64,000 nt of DNA, taken from NCBI RefSeq assembly GCF_009604455.1, contig NZ_WEGL01000003.1:310001-374000 (forward strand), given 5' to 3'. A model generated the notes under the pieces. The model did not search any database. It saw only the letters and a program-made list of their open reading frames with translations, and was not told where the DNA came from. A program made the translations under genes and the position numbers. This DNA is from Streptomyces sp. RB17 (GTDB taxonomy: Bacteria > Actinomycetota > Actinomycetes > Streptomycetales > Streptomycetaceae). Shown here in pieces: positions 1 to 9,024 of this stretch. Within the stretch, counting starts at the first letter, position 1, and each line of letters starts with the position of its first letter.

Positions 1-1
1 G

Positions 2-496
2 GTCGGCGGCTGGCTGCACGATCTGGTGGCCGCGAGCAAGGCGATCGGGGCGGCGTTCGCGGCGCTGGCGGGGCAGGCCGCGGCGGGACGGCTGCTGTTC
101 GCGATGGGCCGGGATCACCGGTTGCCGCGTGTGCTGTCCCGGACGGACGCCGGTGTGCCGCGGGTCGCTCTGGTGTGCGCCGCGGTGATCACGCTGATCG
201 CGGCGGGGTGGGCGGCGCGGCGGTCCGACGGCCTGGACAGGCTGGTGTCGGTGGTCGACATCGGCGCGCTGACGGCGTTCACGCTGCTGCACGCGAGCGT
301 GGTGGGGTATTTCGGGCGCCGGCAGAGCGAGCGGAGCTGGTGGCGGCATGTGCTGATGCCGGTGGTGGGGGCGGCGATCACGGTGGCGGTGATCGTGGCG
401 GCGAGCGGGGTGGCGCAGGTGGTGGGGGCGGTGTGGCTGGTTGTGGGCGTGCTGGTGCTGGTGGGGCAGCGGGGCAGGGCGCGGCCGCTTGAGTAG
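2..496 (+). CDS. APC-superfamily amino acid permease, C-terminal part
   Basis: The reading frame is open from the window edge, so the N-terminal half lies outside. About 164 residues are visible. The stretch ending in [15 protein letters not shown] is the typical cytoplasmic loop of APC permeases that precedes a transmembrane helix. At least four hydrophobic segments follow ([31 protein letters not shown] and two near the end). The family moves amino acids or polyamines across the plasma membrane with protons or by exchange; the substrate cannot be told from this fragment. The gene ends with TAG and is followed by an extragenic repeat. Confidence 0.75.
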   Translation, partial: VGGWLHDLVAASKAIGAAFAALAGQAAAGRLLFAMGRDHRLPRVLSRTDAGVPRVALVCAAVITLIAAGWAARRSDGLDRLVSVVDIGALTAFTLLHASVVGYFGRRQSERSWWRHVLMPVVGAAITVAVIVAASGVAQVVGAVWLVVGVLVLVGQRGRARPLE

Positions 497-512
497 CTGA
501 TCGACGTCTCCC

Positions 513-589
513 AGGGGCGCGGGGAACTGCGCGACCAGCCACGACGGAGCCGCACCCGGCAGACGGCCGGAAGCCCAACGGCGCCCCCT
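513..589. repeat. Streptomyces-type extragenic repeat with hairpin ends
   Basis: The block between the permease and xseA starts with AGGGGCGCGGGGAACTGCGC and closes with GGCGCCCCCTT, so its ends can pair and may end permease transcription. The core GGGAACTGCGCGACC recurs at 61890-61904. From memory, this core is a widespread intergenic repeat in Streptomyces. No protein is implied. Confidence 0.6.
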
Positions 590-618
590 TGTCAGTACCC
601 CCCGTTACTCTCGAGCCC

Positions 619-1827
619 ATGGCTGCACAGACCACCCCCGAAGCCCCCCTCCCCGTCGGTGAGGTCTCCCGGCTGATCGGGGGCTGGATCGATCGGCTCG
701 GTGCGGTGTGGGTGGAGGGGCAGATCACCCAGTTGTCGCGGCGGCCCGGCGCCGGGGTCGTGTTCCTGACGCTGCGGGATCCGTCGTACGACATCTCCGT
801 GAGCGTGACCTGCTACCGGCAGGTGTTCGACGCCGTCGCCGATGTCGTCGGGGAGGGCGCCCGGGTCGTCGTACTGGCGAAGCCGGAGTGGTATGCGCCC
901 AGGGGCCAGTTGTCCCTGCGCGCCGCCGAGATAAGGCCCGTCGGCGTCGGTGAGCTGCTGGCCCGGCTGGAGCAGCTGAAGAAGGCGCTCGCGGCCGAGG
1001 GCCTGTTCGCGCCGGAGCGGAAGAAACCGCTGCCCTTTCTGCCGCAGCTGATCGGCCTCGTCTGCGGTCGCGCCTCCGCCGCGGAGCGGGACGTGCTCGA
1101 GAACGCCCGCCACCGCTGGCCCGCCGTCCGCTTCGAGGTGCGCAACGTCCCGGTGCAGGGCGTGCACGCCGTGCCGCAGGTCGTGCAGGCGGTGAAGGAG
1201 CTGGACGAGATCGAGGACGTCGATGTGATCATCGTCGCCCGCGGCGGCGGAAGCGTGGAGGACCTGCTGCCCTTCTCCGACGAGCAGCTCGTGCGGGCCG
1301 TGGCGCAGTGCCGTACGCCGGTCGTGTCCGCGATCGGGCACGAGCCCGACAACCCGCTGCTGGACCACGTCGCCGACCTGCGCGCCTCCACCCCTACCGA
1401 CGCGGCCAAGAAGGTCGTGCCGGACGTGGGCGAGGAGTTCGAGCGGGTGCGGATGCTGCGGGACCGGGCCCGGCGCTGCGTGAACGCGTATCTGGAGCGG
1501 GAGGAGCGCGGGCTGGCGCACGCGCTGGCCCGTCCCTCGATAGAGGATCCGCACCGGATGATCGACGAGCGTGCCGACCACGTGGCCTCGCTCGTCGGGC
1601 GCAGCCGGCGGACCCTCGGCCATCTCCTCGACCGCGCGGACTCGGAGCTGACGCACACGCACGCGCGCGTGGTGGCCCTCTCCCCCGCGGCGACACTCAA
1701 GCGCGGTTACGCGGTGCTGCAGAAGACGGACGGGCACGTGGTACGCGGTCCGGACGAGGTGACGGAGGGCGAGGCGCTCCGGGCCCGTGTCGCCGACGGC
1801 GAATTCACAGTGAAGGTAGGCGAATGA
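619..1827 (+). CDS. xseA: Exodeoxyribonuclease VII large subunit
   Basis: Catalytic subunit of exonuclease VII, which degrades single-stranded DNA from either end to acid-soluble oligonucleotides in DNA repair. The product is about 402 residues, normal for the family. An N-terminal OB fold ([13 protein letters not shown], residues about 30-110) is followed by the catalytic core with the conserved [13 protein letters not shown] and [13 protein letters not shown] motifs, and a helical C-terminus that binds the small subunit. I start at the ATG at 619 because the upstream in-frame GTG at 589 would add residues unlike the family. Its TGA overlaps the ATG of xseB, so the two are translationally coupled. 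Confidence 0.95.
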   Translation: MAAQTTPEAPLPVGEVSRLIGGWIDRLGAVWVEGQITQLSRRPGAGVVFLTLRDPSYDISVSVTCYRQVFDAVADVVGEGARVVVLAKPEWYAPRGQLSLRAAEIRPVGVGELLARLEQLKKALAAEGLFAPERKKPLPFLPQLIGLVCGRASAAERDVLENARHRWPAVRFEVRNVPVQGVHAVPQVVQAVKELDEIEDVDVIIVARGGGSVEDLLPFSDEQLVRAVAQCRTPVVSAIGHEPDNPLLDHVADLRASTPTDAAKKVVPDVGEEFERVRMLRDRARRCVNAYLEREERGLAHALARPSIEDPHRMIDERADHVASLVGRSRRTLGHLLDRADSELTHTHARVVALSPAATLKRGYAVLQKTDGHVVRGPDEVTEGEALRARVADGEFTVKVGE

Positions 1828-2054
1828 CCGGCAAGGTGGACGAGGCGCTCTCCTATGAGCAGGCGCGGGACGAGTTGATCGAGGTGGTACGGCGCCTGGA
1901 GGCGGGCGGTACGACGCTCGAGGAGTCTCTGGCGCTGTGGGAGCGCGGCGAGGAGCTGGCCAAGGTGTGCCGGCGCTGGCTCGAGGGGGCGCGGGCCCGG
2001 CTGGACGCGGCGCTGGCGGAGGAGGAAGCGGAAGAGGAGGCGGACGCCGAGTAG
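1824..2054 (+). CDS. xseB: Exodeoxyribonuclease VII small subunit
   Basis: Small helical subunit that binds several copies to each XseA and is needed for active exonuclease VII. At 76 residues it matches the family. The diagnostic core [19 protein letters not shown] followed by [16 protein letters not shown] is present. The C-terminus is an acidic tail rich in Glu and Ala, as is usual in actinobacteria. The start ATG overlaps the xseA stop by four bases (ATGA). Confidence 0.95.
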   Translation: MTGKVDEALSYEQARDELIEVVRRLEAGGTTLEESLALWERGEELAKVCRRWLEGARARLDAALAEEEAEEEADAE

Positions 2055-2103
2055 GCGACCGCGCCTTGCCCCTGTGAAGCGGGTCACCGCGCCCCGACTG
2101 TTG

Positions 2104-2132
2104 TTGAAGCTTGAACTTCATTGCCGTAGGGT
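2104..2132 (+). promoter_or_regulatory. Candidate promoter with overlapping inverted repeat
   Basis: TTGAAG at 2104-2109 and TAGGGT at 2127-2132 are separated by 17 bp, a good housekeeping-type promoter for the nitroreductase gene. The inverted repeat TGAAG-N6-CTTCA (2105-2120) covers the -35 box and the start of the spacer, so it could be a repressor site. The regulator is unknown; a MarR-type protein is one possibility. Confidence 0.45.
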
Positions 2133-2202
2133 CGGTCTCGTCAGCCGATCCGGACCGCGGTCCGGTACGTCGGATCAAGGCGCCACCCAAGGAAGTTCAC
2201 GC

Positions 2203-2793
2203 ATGTCTCTCGTTCTTGACCCCGCTGCCCAGGACCTGCTGTTCCGTGAGGCCCGCACCGCGAACAACTTCACCGACGAGCCGGTCACCGACGAGCAGGT
2301 CCAGGCGATCTACGACCTGGTCAAGTACGGCCCGACCTCCATGAACCAGTCGCCGCTGCGGGTCACCCTGGTCCGCTCCCCCGAGGCCCGTGAGCGCCTG
2401 GTGCAGCACATGGCCGAGGGCAACCAGCCGAAGACGGCCGCCGCCCCGCTGGTCGCGATCCTCTCCGCGGACAACGAGTTCCACGAGGAGCTGCCGCAGC
2501 TCTTCCCGCACTTCCCGCAGGCCAAGGACCTCTTCTTCGGCGAGCGCTCGGCGCGCGAGGGCAGCGCCGCACTGAACGCCGCTCTCCAGGCCGCCTACTT
2601 CATCATCGGCATCCGCGCCGCGGGCCTCGCGGCCGGCCCGATGACCGGCCTCGACTTCGAGGGCGTCCGCAAGGAGTTCCTGGACGACGACCACACCCCG
2701 CTGATGGTGGTCAACATCGGCAAGCCGGGCCCGGACGCCTGGTTCCCGCGCTCGCCGCGCCTGGCGTACGAGGACGTCGTCACGACCGTCTGA
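2203..2793 (+). CDS. Nitroreductase family protein, RutE-like (malonic semialdehyde reductase type)
   Basis: FMN-dependent NAD(P)H oxidoreductase of the nitroreductase superfamily, 196 residues. The RutE/HadB branch is suggested by the N-terminal REARTANNFTDEPVTDEQV, the FMN-binding YGPTSMNQSPLR segment and the C-terminal VNIGKPGPDAWFPRSPRL. RutE reduces the toxic malonic semialdehyde made in pyrimidine breakdown, but no other rut gene is nearby, so the physiological substrate is open. The ATG at 2203 lies 8-10 bases after GGAAG. The gene stands alone between its own promoter and a strong terminator. Confidence 0.8.
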   Translation: MSLVLDPAAQDLLFREARTANNFTDEPVTDEQVQAIYDLVKYGPTSMNQSPLRVTLVRSPEARERLVQHMAEGNQPKTAAAPLVAILSADNEFHEELPQLFPHFPQAKDLFFGERSAREGSAALNAALQAAYFIIGIRAAGLAAGPMTGLDFEGVRKEFLDDDHTPLMVVNIGKPGPDAWFPRSPRLAYEDVVTTV

Positions 2794-2808
2794 GCGGATC
2801 CGTACAGC

Positions 2809-2839
2809 AGGAGGCCCCCGGCATCGCCGGGGGCCTCCT
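2809..2839. terminator. Bidirectional hairpin terminator
   Basis: A perfect 14-bp stem (AGGAGGCCCCCGGC / GCCGGGGGCCTCCT) with a 3-base loop lies between the convergent nitroreductase and DUF4245 genes. There is no U-tract, as is common in high-GC actinobacteria. Confidence 0.85.
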
Positions 2840-2856
2840 CGCATGCGGTGCGTGGC

Positions 2857-3384
2857 TCACTGCATCTTCAGCGCCGCCGCCATCTTCGTCAGCTCGTCGA
2901 AGGACGCCGTGCCGGCCACCACCGTGGTGGAGCCGGGCGTGCCGTTCAGGACGAGGGCGTCGTAGCGGCCGCCGGTGTAGCGGGTCCAGGTGCGGCCGTC
3001 GATCCTCTCGGTCTTCTTCGTCGCCGACGCGCCCTGGCCGGCCTGGTCGATGAAGTCGGCCGGCTTCTGCGTGGACTGCTCGATCTGCACGTACTGGCTG
3101 TCCGGGGTCTGGAAGCCCAGGTGCCAGCTGTCGCCGTCCTCGCCCTGGAAGCGTACGGAGGTCGCCTTCCAGGTACTCGGCAGGCCCTCGGGTGCCGCCA
3201 CCGGGTAGCTCGCCGCGCGACGGGCCGTGAGCAGTTCGACCCGGTAGTCGACCCGCTTGAGGTCGGGAGAGTGATCGTCGTGCGGGATGGCGAGGAAGTA
3301 GACGACCAACGCCGCCATACCGATCAGGGCCAGGGAGAGAATCATGTCCCTGGCCGTCTTCTGCTTGCCGTTCGAACCTGCCAC
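2857..3384 (-). CDS. DUF4245 domain membrane-anchored protein
   Basis: 175 residues. A short basic N-terminus is followed by one transmembrane segment (MILSLALIGMAALVVYFLAI, about residues 14-33), then an extracytoplasmic domain with the DUF4245 features DYRVELLTARRAASYPVAAP and GLPSTWKATSVRF. The middle carries WHLGFQTPDSQYVQIEQS. The function of the family is not known. It lies divergent from glpX, next to it in the order I remember from other Streptomyces. Confidence 0.8.
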   Translation of the reverse strand: MAGSNGKQKTARDMILSLALIGMAALVVYFLAIPHDDHSPDLKRVDYRVELLTARRAASYPVAAPEGLPSTWKATSVRFQGEDGDSWHLGFQTPDSQYVQIEQSTQKPADFIDQAGQGASATKKTERIDGRTWTRYTGGRYDALVLNGTPGSTTVVAGTASFDELTKMAAALKMQ

Positions 3385-3511
3385 GCCCTCTATCGTCGCA
3401 GGTGCCCCAAGCGCTCATCCGTGGGGTCCCCTGCTCATTTTGTCTGCCTAACGATAGAGTCAGGGCCAACACCCTCATCCGGCCGTCGTCGTATCAGAAA
3501 GGTGCGCTCCG

Positions 3512-4546
3512 ATGACCGAAAATCATCACCTGCCGTCCGAGCTCGATGTTCCCTCCGAGGCTCCCGACCGCAACCTCGCCCTGGAGCTCGTCCGGGTGAC
3601 CGAAGCCGCCGCCATGGCCGCGGGCCGCTGGGTGGGGCGCGGCGACAAGAACGGCGCCGACGGCGCCGCGGTGCGCGCCATGCGGACCCTCGTCTCCACC
3701 GTGTCGATGAACGGCGTCGTGGTCATCGGCGAGGGCGAGAAGGACGAGGCCCCGATGCTCTTCAACGGGGAGCACGTCGGCGACGGCACCGGTCCCGAGG
3801 TCGACATCGCGGTCGACCCGATCGACGGCACCACGCTGACGGCCAAGGGCATGCCGAACGCGATCGCCGTCCTCGCCGCCGCCGAACGGGGCGCCATGTT
3901 CGACCCGTCCGCCGTGTTCTACATGGACAAGCTGGTCACCGGCCCGGAGGCCGCCGAGTTCGTCGACATCGACGCGCCCGTGGCCGTGAACATCAAGCGG
4001 ATCGCCAAGGCGAAGAAGGCCACGCCGGAGGACGTCACGGTCGTCATCCTCGACCGGCCGCGCCACGAGGGCCTGATCAGGGAGGTCCGGGAGGCCGGCG
4101 CGCGCATCAAGCTGATCTCCGACGGCGATGTGGCGGGCTCGGTCTACGCGCTGCGCGAGGGCACGGGCGTCGACCTGCTGCTGGGCATCGGCGGTACGCC
4201 CGAGGGCATCATCTCGGCCTGCGCCGTGAAGTGCCTGGGCGGCACCATTCAGGGCAAGCTGTGGCCCAAGGACGACGAGGAGCGTGCGCGGGCCATCGAC
4301 GCCGGGCACGATCTGGACCGCGTCCTGACGACGGACGACCTGGTGTCCGGCGAGAACGTGTTCTTCGTCGCCACCGGTATCACCGACGGTGAGCTGCTGC
4401 GGGGTGTGCAGTACCGGTCGGAGACCGCGCTGACCGAGTCCATCGTGATGCGGTCGAAGTCGGGGACGGTGCGGAGGATCTACTCCGAGCACCGGCTGAG
4501 CAAGCTGCGGGCTTACAGCGCGATCGACTTCGACCGCGCCAAGTAA
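3512..4546 (+). CDS. glpX: Class II fructose-1,6-bisphosphatase
   Basis: Hydrolyses fructose 1,6-bisphosphate to fructose 6-phosphate in gluconeogenesis, a metal-dependent GlpX-type enzyme in the cytoplasm. 344 residues, normal length. The phosphatase fold is marked by [11 protein letters not shown] and by the metal-binding [12 protein letters not shown]; the later [14 protein letters not shown] and [18 protein letters not shown] segments are also family hallmarks. The ATG at 3512 is in the usual place for the family. It and pckG at the right end are the two committed gluconeogenic enzymes in this window. Confidence 0.95.
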   Translation: MTENHHLPSELDVPSEAPDRNLALELVRVTEAAAMAAGRWVGRGDKNGADGAAVRAMRTLVSTVSMNGVVVIGEGEKDEAPMLFNGEHVGDGTGPEVDIAVDPIDGTTLTAKGMPNAIAVLAAAERGAMFDPSAVFYMDKLVTGPEAAEFVDIDAPVAVNIKRIAKAKKATPEDVTVVILDRPRHEGLIREVREAGARIKLISDGDVAGSVYALREGTGVDLLLGIGGTPEGIISACAVKCLGGTIQGKLWPKDDEERARAIDAGHDLDRVLTTDDLVSGENVFFVATGITDGELLRGVQYRSETALTESIVMRSKSGTVRRIYSEHRLSKLRAYSAIDFDRAK

Positions 4547-4559
4547 CGCCTGGTCGAAG

Positions 4560-4614
4560 GGGGCTGCGCGGCCGCCGGCGAGTGCGGGTCGTCCGTGGCC
4601 GGTCGCGCAGCCCC
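4560..4614. terminator. Hairpin terminator between glpX and the WhiB-like gene
   Basis: GGGGCTGCGCG (4560-4570) pairs with CGCGCAGCCCC (4604-4614), and the interior adds a GGCC/GGCC pairing. It lies just after the glpX stop and just after the stop of the convergent WhiB-like gene, so it can serve both. Confidence 0.75.
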
Positions 4615-4629
4615 TTCAGGTGGGTCCGC

Positions 4630-5007
4630 TCAACCTGCTATGCGGTTGGCCGCCGTCGCCCTCGCCGCCTTCTTCAGTTCCATCTCCCGCCTGCGGCGCC
4701 TCGCCAGGACCACACGGCGTTCCGCTGCCGTGAGGCCGCCCCAGACGCCGTACGGCTCGGGCTGGAGGAGGGCGTGTTCGCGGCACTCGACCATCACCGG
4801 GCAGCGGGCGCAGACGCGCTTGGCCGCCTCCTCGCGGGACAGCCGGGCGGCGGTCGGCTCCTTGGACGGGGCGAAGAACAGCCCCGCCTCGTCGCGCCGG
4901 CACACGGCTTCGGTGTGCCAGGGAGTGTCTTGGTCCCTGTCTCGCGCTGGCACCCGCTGCACCGGAAGGGCAGCTACCTGCAGGGACGAATGCGGCGGTT
5001 GCAGCAC
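4630..5007 (-). CDS. WhiB-family [4Fe-4S] transcriptional regulator (WblI-like by position)
   Basis: WhiB-like proteins are small iron-sulfur regulators specific to actinobacteria that work with sigma factors. This one has 125 residues with the four cluster cysteines at 36, 66, 69 and 75 (C-X29-C-X2-C-X5-C), followed by the family turn GVWGG at 87-91 and a basic C-terminal helix (RRVVLARRRRREMELKK) for DNA contact. Start is a GTG at 5007. From memory the WhiB-like gene next to glpX in S. coelicolor is wblI, whose role is poorly defined. Confidence 0.9.
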   Translation of the reverse strand: MLQPPHSSLQVAALPVQRVPARDRDQDTPWHTEAVCRRDEAGLFFAPSKEPTAARLSREEAAKRVCARCPVMVECREHALLQPEPYGVWGGLTAAERRVVLARRRRREMELKKAARATAANRIAG

Positions 5008-5182
5008 GGTCTACTCCTGACGACGGCTTCGCGAGCGAGAGACGATGCAGCAAGGCCTACCCCCTGTGCGCGCGCCTATGCACAGCGTTCCCAGTCGGGG
5101 GCGCACAAGCGGCTCGTTCGCGCCCCCGCCGGGGCGGCGGGGCAGGAGCGGAACCCTCCGGTCACCGGCGGATTCGCGACCG

Positions 5183-5902
5183 TCAATGCCCCAGGTGTCT
5201 GCGCAACTTCCGGTCGACCTTGTCCTGGACCCGCTCCAGCTTGCGGTCGACCTTGCTCTGCACCCGGTCCAGGATGTCCGCCACGCGCTTGCCGCGCCTC
5301 GGGCGTGCCTCGACATTGCCGAGTACGGCCCAGCCGTCGACGTAGACGACCGGGGCGTCGGACTCCACCGAGTCCAGGGTGTCCACCTCGAAGTTGCCGA
5401 GGACGCCGCCTCCGGAGCCGCGCAGCGACACGTTCTCCGGGACGCGGATCTGGACGTCGCCGAGGACCGAGACGGCCTTGATCACGACCTGCTGGTACTC
5501 GAAGATCGCCTCGCTGAGGTCGATCTCGACGCTTCCGAAGATCGAGTACGCGTGGATCCGGCGGCCGGCGCGCCAGCGCCCCCGGCGCACCGCGCTGCTG
5601 AAGACGGCGACAACGTTGGCGTCCGCCTCCTGCGGGATGGCGCCCGGGGTGGGGCGGGGAGGCACGGGTGTGTAGGCGGGGGCGGCGGGGCGCTGGTGGG
5701 CGGCGGGCAGGTCCCGGATGAAGACCTCCAGCTCGCCCACCGTCTTGGCGGTGAGGACGCCCTCGACCCGCTCGGCGTGCTCCTCGGCGGTCAGCCGCCC
5801 CTCGGCCAGGGCCTCGCGGAGAATCTCGGCGATGCGATCACGGTCGGCGTCCGAGGCACGCAGCTCGGAGACAGGTGCTTCGGTGTGCTTCTGAAGGTCC
5901 AC
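5183..5902 (-). CDS. DUF1707 and LiaF-like C-terminal domain protein
   Basis: 239 residues. The N-terminal DUF1707 domain (LRASDADRDRIAEILREALA, then GRLTAEEHAERVEGVL) is joined by a proline-rich linker to a beta-helical domain (residues about 100-200) like the LiaF/YvqF C-terminal domain, with repeated strands such as AYSIFGSVEIDLSEA and SVLGDVQIRVPENV. The C-terminus is a charged helix with the repeat VDRKLERVQDKVDRKLRR. No membrane segment is seen. Proteins of this type are tied to envelope-stress signalling in other Gram-positives; the role here is inferred only. Confidence 0.75.
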   Translation of the reverse strand: MDLQKHTEAPVSELRASDADRDRIAEILREALAEGRLTAEEHAERVEGVLTAKTVGELEVFIRDLPAAHQRPAAPAYTPVPPRPTPGAIPQEADANVVAVFSSAVRRGRWRAGRRIHAYSIFGSVEIDLSEAIFEYQQVVIKAVSVLGDVQIRVPENVSLRGSGGGVLGNFEVDTLDSVESDAPVVYVDGWAVLGNVEARPRRGKRVADILDRVQSKVDRKLERVQDKVDRKLRRHLGH

Positions 5903-6070
5903 GGAGACAGCGTACCGAAACGCGATAGATCGCGACTAGGGGCTGTGGAAAACCTCGGCGTGTCGAACTGAGCCCTACCTCACAGGTTCCGTGTCGGCGG
6001 CAGGTTCTAGGCTGGTGAGGCCCGCCAGCGTCGGCGGGCGGCCGTCCGTCAGAGTGAGGAATGGGCTGAG

Positions 6071-7741
6071 ATGCCTGAGTTCGCGTACACCGATCTGCTC
6101 CCCCAGGGAGAGGACACCACCCCCTACCGGCTGGTGACGTCCGAGGGCGTCTCCACGGTCGAGGGGCCCGACGGGCGGACGTTCCTCACGGTGGAGCCGG
6201 AGGCGCTGCGCAAGCTGGCCGAGGAGGCCGTCCACGACATCCAGCACTACCTGCGCCCGGCCCACCTCGCCCAGCTGCGCCGGATCATCGACGACCCCGA
6301 GGCCTCCGGCAACGACAAGTTCGTCGCGCTGGACCTGCTGAAGAACGCGAACATCGCGGCGGCCGGCGTGCTCCCGATGTGCCAGGACACCGGCACGGCG
6401 ATCGTCATGGGCAAGCGCGGCCAGAACGTACTGACGGCCGGCGAGGACGAGAAGCACCTCTCCCACGGCATCTACGACGCCTACACCAAGCTCAACCTGC
6501 GCTACTCGCAGATGGCTCCGCTCACCATGTGGGAGGAGAAGAACACCGGCTCCAACCTGCCGGCCCAGATCGAGCTGTACGCCACGGACGGCGGCGCCTA
6601 CAAGTTCCTGTTCATGGCGAAGGGCGGCGGCTCGGCCAACAAGTCCTTCCTGTACCAGGAGACGAAGGCCGTCCTGAACGAGGCCTCCATGATGAAGTTC
6701 CTGGAGGAGAAGATCCGCTCGCTCGGCACGGCCGCCTGCCCGCCGTACCACCTGGCGATCGTCGTCGGCGGCACCAGCGCCGAGTACGCGCTGAAGACCG
6801 CGAAGTACGCCTCCGCGCACTACCTGGACGAGATCCCGGCGGAGGGCTCGGAACTCGGCCACGGCTTCCGCGACAAGGAGCTGGAGCAGAAGGTCTTCGA
6901 GCTGACCCAGAAGATCGGCATCGGCGCGCAGTTCGGCGGCAAGTACTTCTGCCACGACGTCCGCGTGGTCCGCCTGCCCCGGCACGGCGCGTCCTGCCCG
7001 GTCGCCATCGCCGTCTCCTGCTCCGCCGACCGCCAGGCGCTGGCGAAGATCACCCCCGAGGGCGTCTTCCTGGAGCAGCTGGAGACGGACCCGGCGCGCT
7101 TCCTGCCGGAGACGACGGACGAGCACCTCGAGTCGGACGGCGACGTCGTCAAGATCGACCTCAACCAGCCGATGGACACGATCCTCGCCGAGCTGACGAA
7201 GTACCCGGTCAAGACCCGCCTCTCGCTGACCGGCCCGCTGGTCGTGGCCCGCGACATCGCGCACGCCAAGATCAAGGAGCGGCTGGACGCGGGCGAGGAC
7301 ATGCCGCAGTACCTGAAGGACCACCCGGTGTACTACGCGGGCCCGGCGAAGACCCCCGAGGGCTACGCCTCCGGTTCCTTCGGCCCGACGACGGCGGGCC
7401 GCATGGACTCCTACGTGGAGCAGTTCCAGGCGGCGGGCGGCTCCAAGGTGATGCTGGCGAAGGGCAACCGTTCGAAGCAGGTCACCGACGCGTGCGACGC
7501 CCACGGCGGCTTCTACCTCGGCTCCATCGGCGGCCCGGCCGCCCGCCTCGCCCAGGACTGCATCAAGAAGGTCGAGGTGCTGGAGTACGAGGAGCTGGGC
7601 ATGGAGGCCGTCTGGAAGATCGAGGTCGAGGACTTCCCGGCGTTCATCGTCGTGGACGACAAGGGCAACGACTTCTTCACCGACCCCGCCCCCCAGCCGA
7701 CGTTCACCTCGATCCCGGTGCGGGGGCCGGGGCTGGCGTAA
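6071..7741 (+). CDS. fumB: Class I fumarate hydratase (iron-sulfur)
   Basis: Interconverts fumarate and L-malate in the TCA cycle with an oxygen-sensitive [4Fe-4S] cluster. 556 residues in the single-chain arrangement: alpha-like domain first (about 1-350), beta-like domain after (about 370-556). Candidate cluster cysteines lie in [32 protein letters not shown] and nearby. [15 protein letters not shown] in the C-terminal domain is also typical. ATG at 6071 follows GGAATGGGCTGAG, a weak ribosome site. A second, iron-free class II fumarase lies 2.4 kb downstream, giving an oxidant-tolerant backup. Confidence 0.93.
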   Translation: MPEFAYTDLLPQGEDTTPYRLVTSEGVSTVEGPDGRTFLTVEPEALRKLAEEAVHDIQHYLRPAHLAQLRRIIDDPEASGNDKFVALDLLKNANIAAAGVLPMCQDTGTAIVMGKRGQNVLTAGEDEKHLSHGIYDAYTKLNLRYSQMAPLTMWEEKNTGSNLPAQIELYATDGGAYKFLFMAKGGGSANKSFLYQETKAVLNEASMMKFLEEKIRSLGTAACPPYHLAIVVGGTSAEYALKTAKYASAHYLDEIPAEGSELGHGFRDKELEQKVFELTQKIGIGAQFGGKYFCHDVRVVRLPRHGASCPVAIAVSCSADRQALAKITPEGVFLEQLETDPARFLPETTDEHLESDGDVVKIDLNQPMDTILAELTKYPVKTRLSLTGPLVVARDIAHAKIKERLDAGEDMPQYLKDHPVYYAGPAKTPEGYASGSFGPTTAGRMDSYVEQFQAAGGSKVMLAKGNRSKQVTDACDAHGGFYLGSIGGPAARLAQDCIKKVEVLEYEELGMEAVWKIEVEDFPAFIVVDDKGNDFFTDPAPQPTFTSIPVRGPGLA

Positions 7742-7800
7742 GTCCCTGCTGCCGTGGCCGGCGGCTCCGAGTGACTGTCGGGGCCGCCCGCTTCTCGGTC

Positions 7801-7909
7801 AGTGTCGTGCCTCCGCGGTCCGAGTAAAGGGCGCTGCGCGTCGCCTTCGGCGATGGCCCTCCGGGCCACCCTTGACTCGGCCCGCTCCAGCACGGGGAAG
7901 AAGCGAGCG
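7801..7909 (+). repeat. Left inverted-repeat arm, near-perfect core
   Basis: A core of about 109 bp starting AGTGTCGTGCCTCCGCGGTC matches the reverse complement of the right arm with about one mismatch (C/T near 7811). Similarity continues outward to 7771 and inward to about 7929 with small gaps. The core contains two self-complementary stretches (GCCTTCGGCGA and GGCCCTCCGGGCC), so each arm can also fold alone. Confidence 0.85.
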
Positions 7910-7980
7910 GGCGGCCCGGAAACAGTGCCCGCCCCAGCCCCGCTACCCCTCGACTCGGCTGCGCCCGCGCCCACGGCCGG

Positions 7981-8247
7981 GGCGCGCGACCGCGCCTCAC
8001 ATGGACGCCGGGTGGGCTAAGCGGCTTGCGAGCGGTAGAGGGGTGGGGGCGCGCGGTCGGGCCTCACATGGACGCCGGGAGGGTTCAGCGGCTTGCGGGT
8101 GGTGGGGGGCCGGGGCGCGCGGGCGCGGGGTGGCGGCACGCCGGGACGGTTCAGCGGCTTGCGGGCGGTGCGGGAGCCGGGGCGCGCGGGCGCCTCTCGT
8201 ATGCACGCCAGGGGGCTTGGCGGCTTACGGCCGGCCGGAGGCTGCCC
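7981..8247 (+). repeat. Four imperfect tandem repeats of 66-67 bp
   Basis: Units start at 7981, 8048, 8114 and 8181, each beginning GGCGCGCG. They share a middle ACGCCGGG and, near the end, TCAGCGGCTTGCGGGCGGT or close variants. Unit 4 is the most diverged. The unit length is not a multiple of three, so no reading frame is kept from unit to unit. There are no unique spacers between copies, which rules out a CRISPR. Confidence 0.75.
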
Positions 8248-8291
8248 CCACATGCCCCTCAGGTCACACGCGGGCCGGGGATCGGCGGTGC

Positions 8292-8395
8292 TTGGAAGCA
8301 ATTGGCAGATCTGTTCCAACTCTCCCAGCCCCCGCACCCCTCCGACCTGCAGCTTTGCCCCTGCCCCACGGAACAGATCTGCCCAAACCTTCCAA
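8292..8395. repeat. Long stem-loop with AGATCT cores
   Basis: The left arm 8292-8317 and right arm 8370-8395 pair as TTGGAAG/CTTCCAA outside and GGCAGATCTGTTCC/GGAACAGATCTGCC inside, with a 5-base internal bulge on each side and a 52-base loop. Both arms carry the AT-richer palindrome AGATCT, which stands out against the surrounding GC content. It could be a structured RNA or a protein-binding cruciform; function is unknown. Confidence 0.65.
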
Positions 8396-8888
8396 TCACG
8401 CCTGGCTGGGGACTGGTGAGGCACATGTGACGCACGAGGGCAGCTGCCCGGAACCGACAGCCCAGCGGCCAGCCATCCCCGTCCCGGAGCGCCGCACCCC
8501 AGCCCCGGAGCGCCTCAGCCTCAGATCGCCGCGGCCTCGGCCCCGGACCCGGCGCGCCCCCACTCTCGGGCCGTCTCGGTCCCCGACCCCCAACCGACCG
8601 CGCCCAGACCGGCCACCGGCCGCACCCCGACCGGCCACACGCCCCCAACCCCCCACCGCCACTCGCCGCCCCCCTCACACACCGGCCGCACGACCCCTCC
8701 CCGCCTCCCCCACCGGCCGCACGGCCCCTCCTCCCCCCTCCCCCTGCTCCCTCCCCCCACCGGCCGCTCGCCGCTAAGCCGACCCGGCGTGCTGGCGAGG
8801 CGCGAGCGCGTCCCTTCGCCGACGGGAGTGCCCAGCCGACCCCGGGGGCCACGCCGGTCGGGGCCACTGCTCTTTCGGGCCGCTCGCT

Positions 8889-8995
8889 CGCTTCTTCCCC
8901 GTGCTGGAGCGGGCCGAGTCAAGGGTGGCCCGGAGGGCCATCGCCGAAGGCGACGCGCAGCGCCCTTTACTCGGACCGCGGAAGCACGACACTGG
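8889..8995 (-). repeat. Right inverted-repeat arm, near-perfect core
   Basis: This is the inverted copy of the left arm core and contains CTTTACTCGGACCGCGGAAG. Similarity extends to about 9023, two bases before the stop codon of the DUF397 gene, so the element abuts that gene pair. Confidence 0.85.
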
Positions 8996-9024
8996 CCAAG
9001 AAGCGAGCGGCCCAGAGGGTCACG

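Larger units (their letters stand above)
7771..9023. mobile_element. Non-coding 1.25 kb element bounded by about 150-bp inverted repeats (MITE-like or REP composite)
   Basis: The gap between the class I fumarase and the DUF397 gene holds no convincing gene. Its two ends are long inverted copies of each other (7771-7929 and about 8862-9023). Between them lie four tandem copies of a 66-67 bp unit (7981-8247), a long stem-loop (8292-8395) and a strongly pyrimidine-rich tract on the + strand (about 8480-8775). Both ends begin with GTGAC when read inwards. No transposase reading frame and no clear target duplication were seen. The short open frames inside use codons unlike neighbouring genes and change frame between repeat copies, so I treat it as non-coding. 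Confidence 0.55.

Noticed and set aside
7981..8247. CRISPR array
   Set aside because: Repeats are 66-67 bp, directly adjacent and diverged, with no unique spacers and no cas genes in the window.
8500..8775. Proline-rich protein gene in the pyrimidine-rich tract
   Set aside because: Open frames exist in several frames because of the C-rich composition, with no ribosome site, no third-position bias and no recognisable domain.
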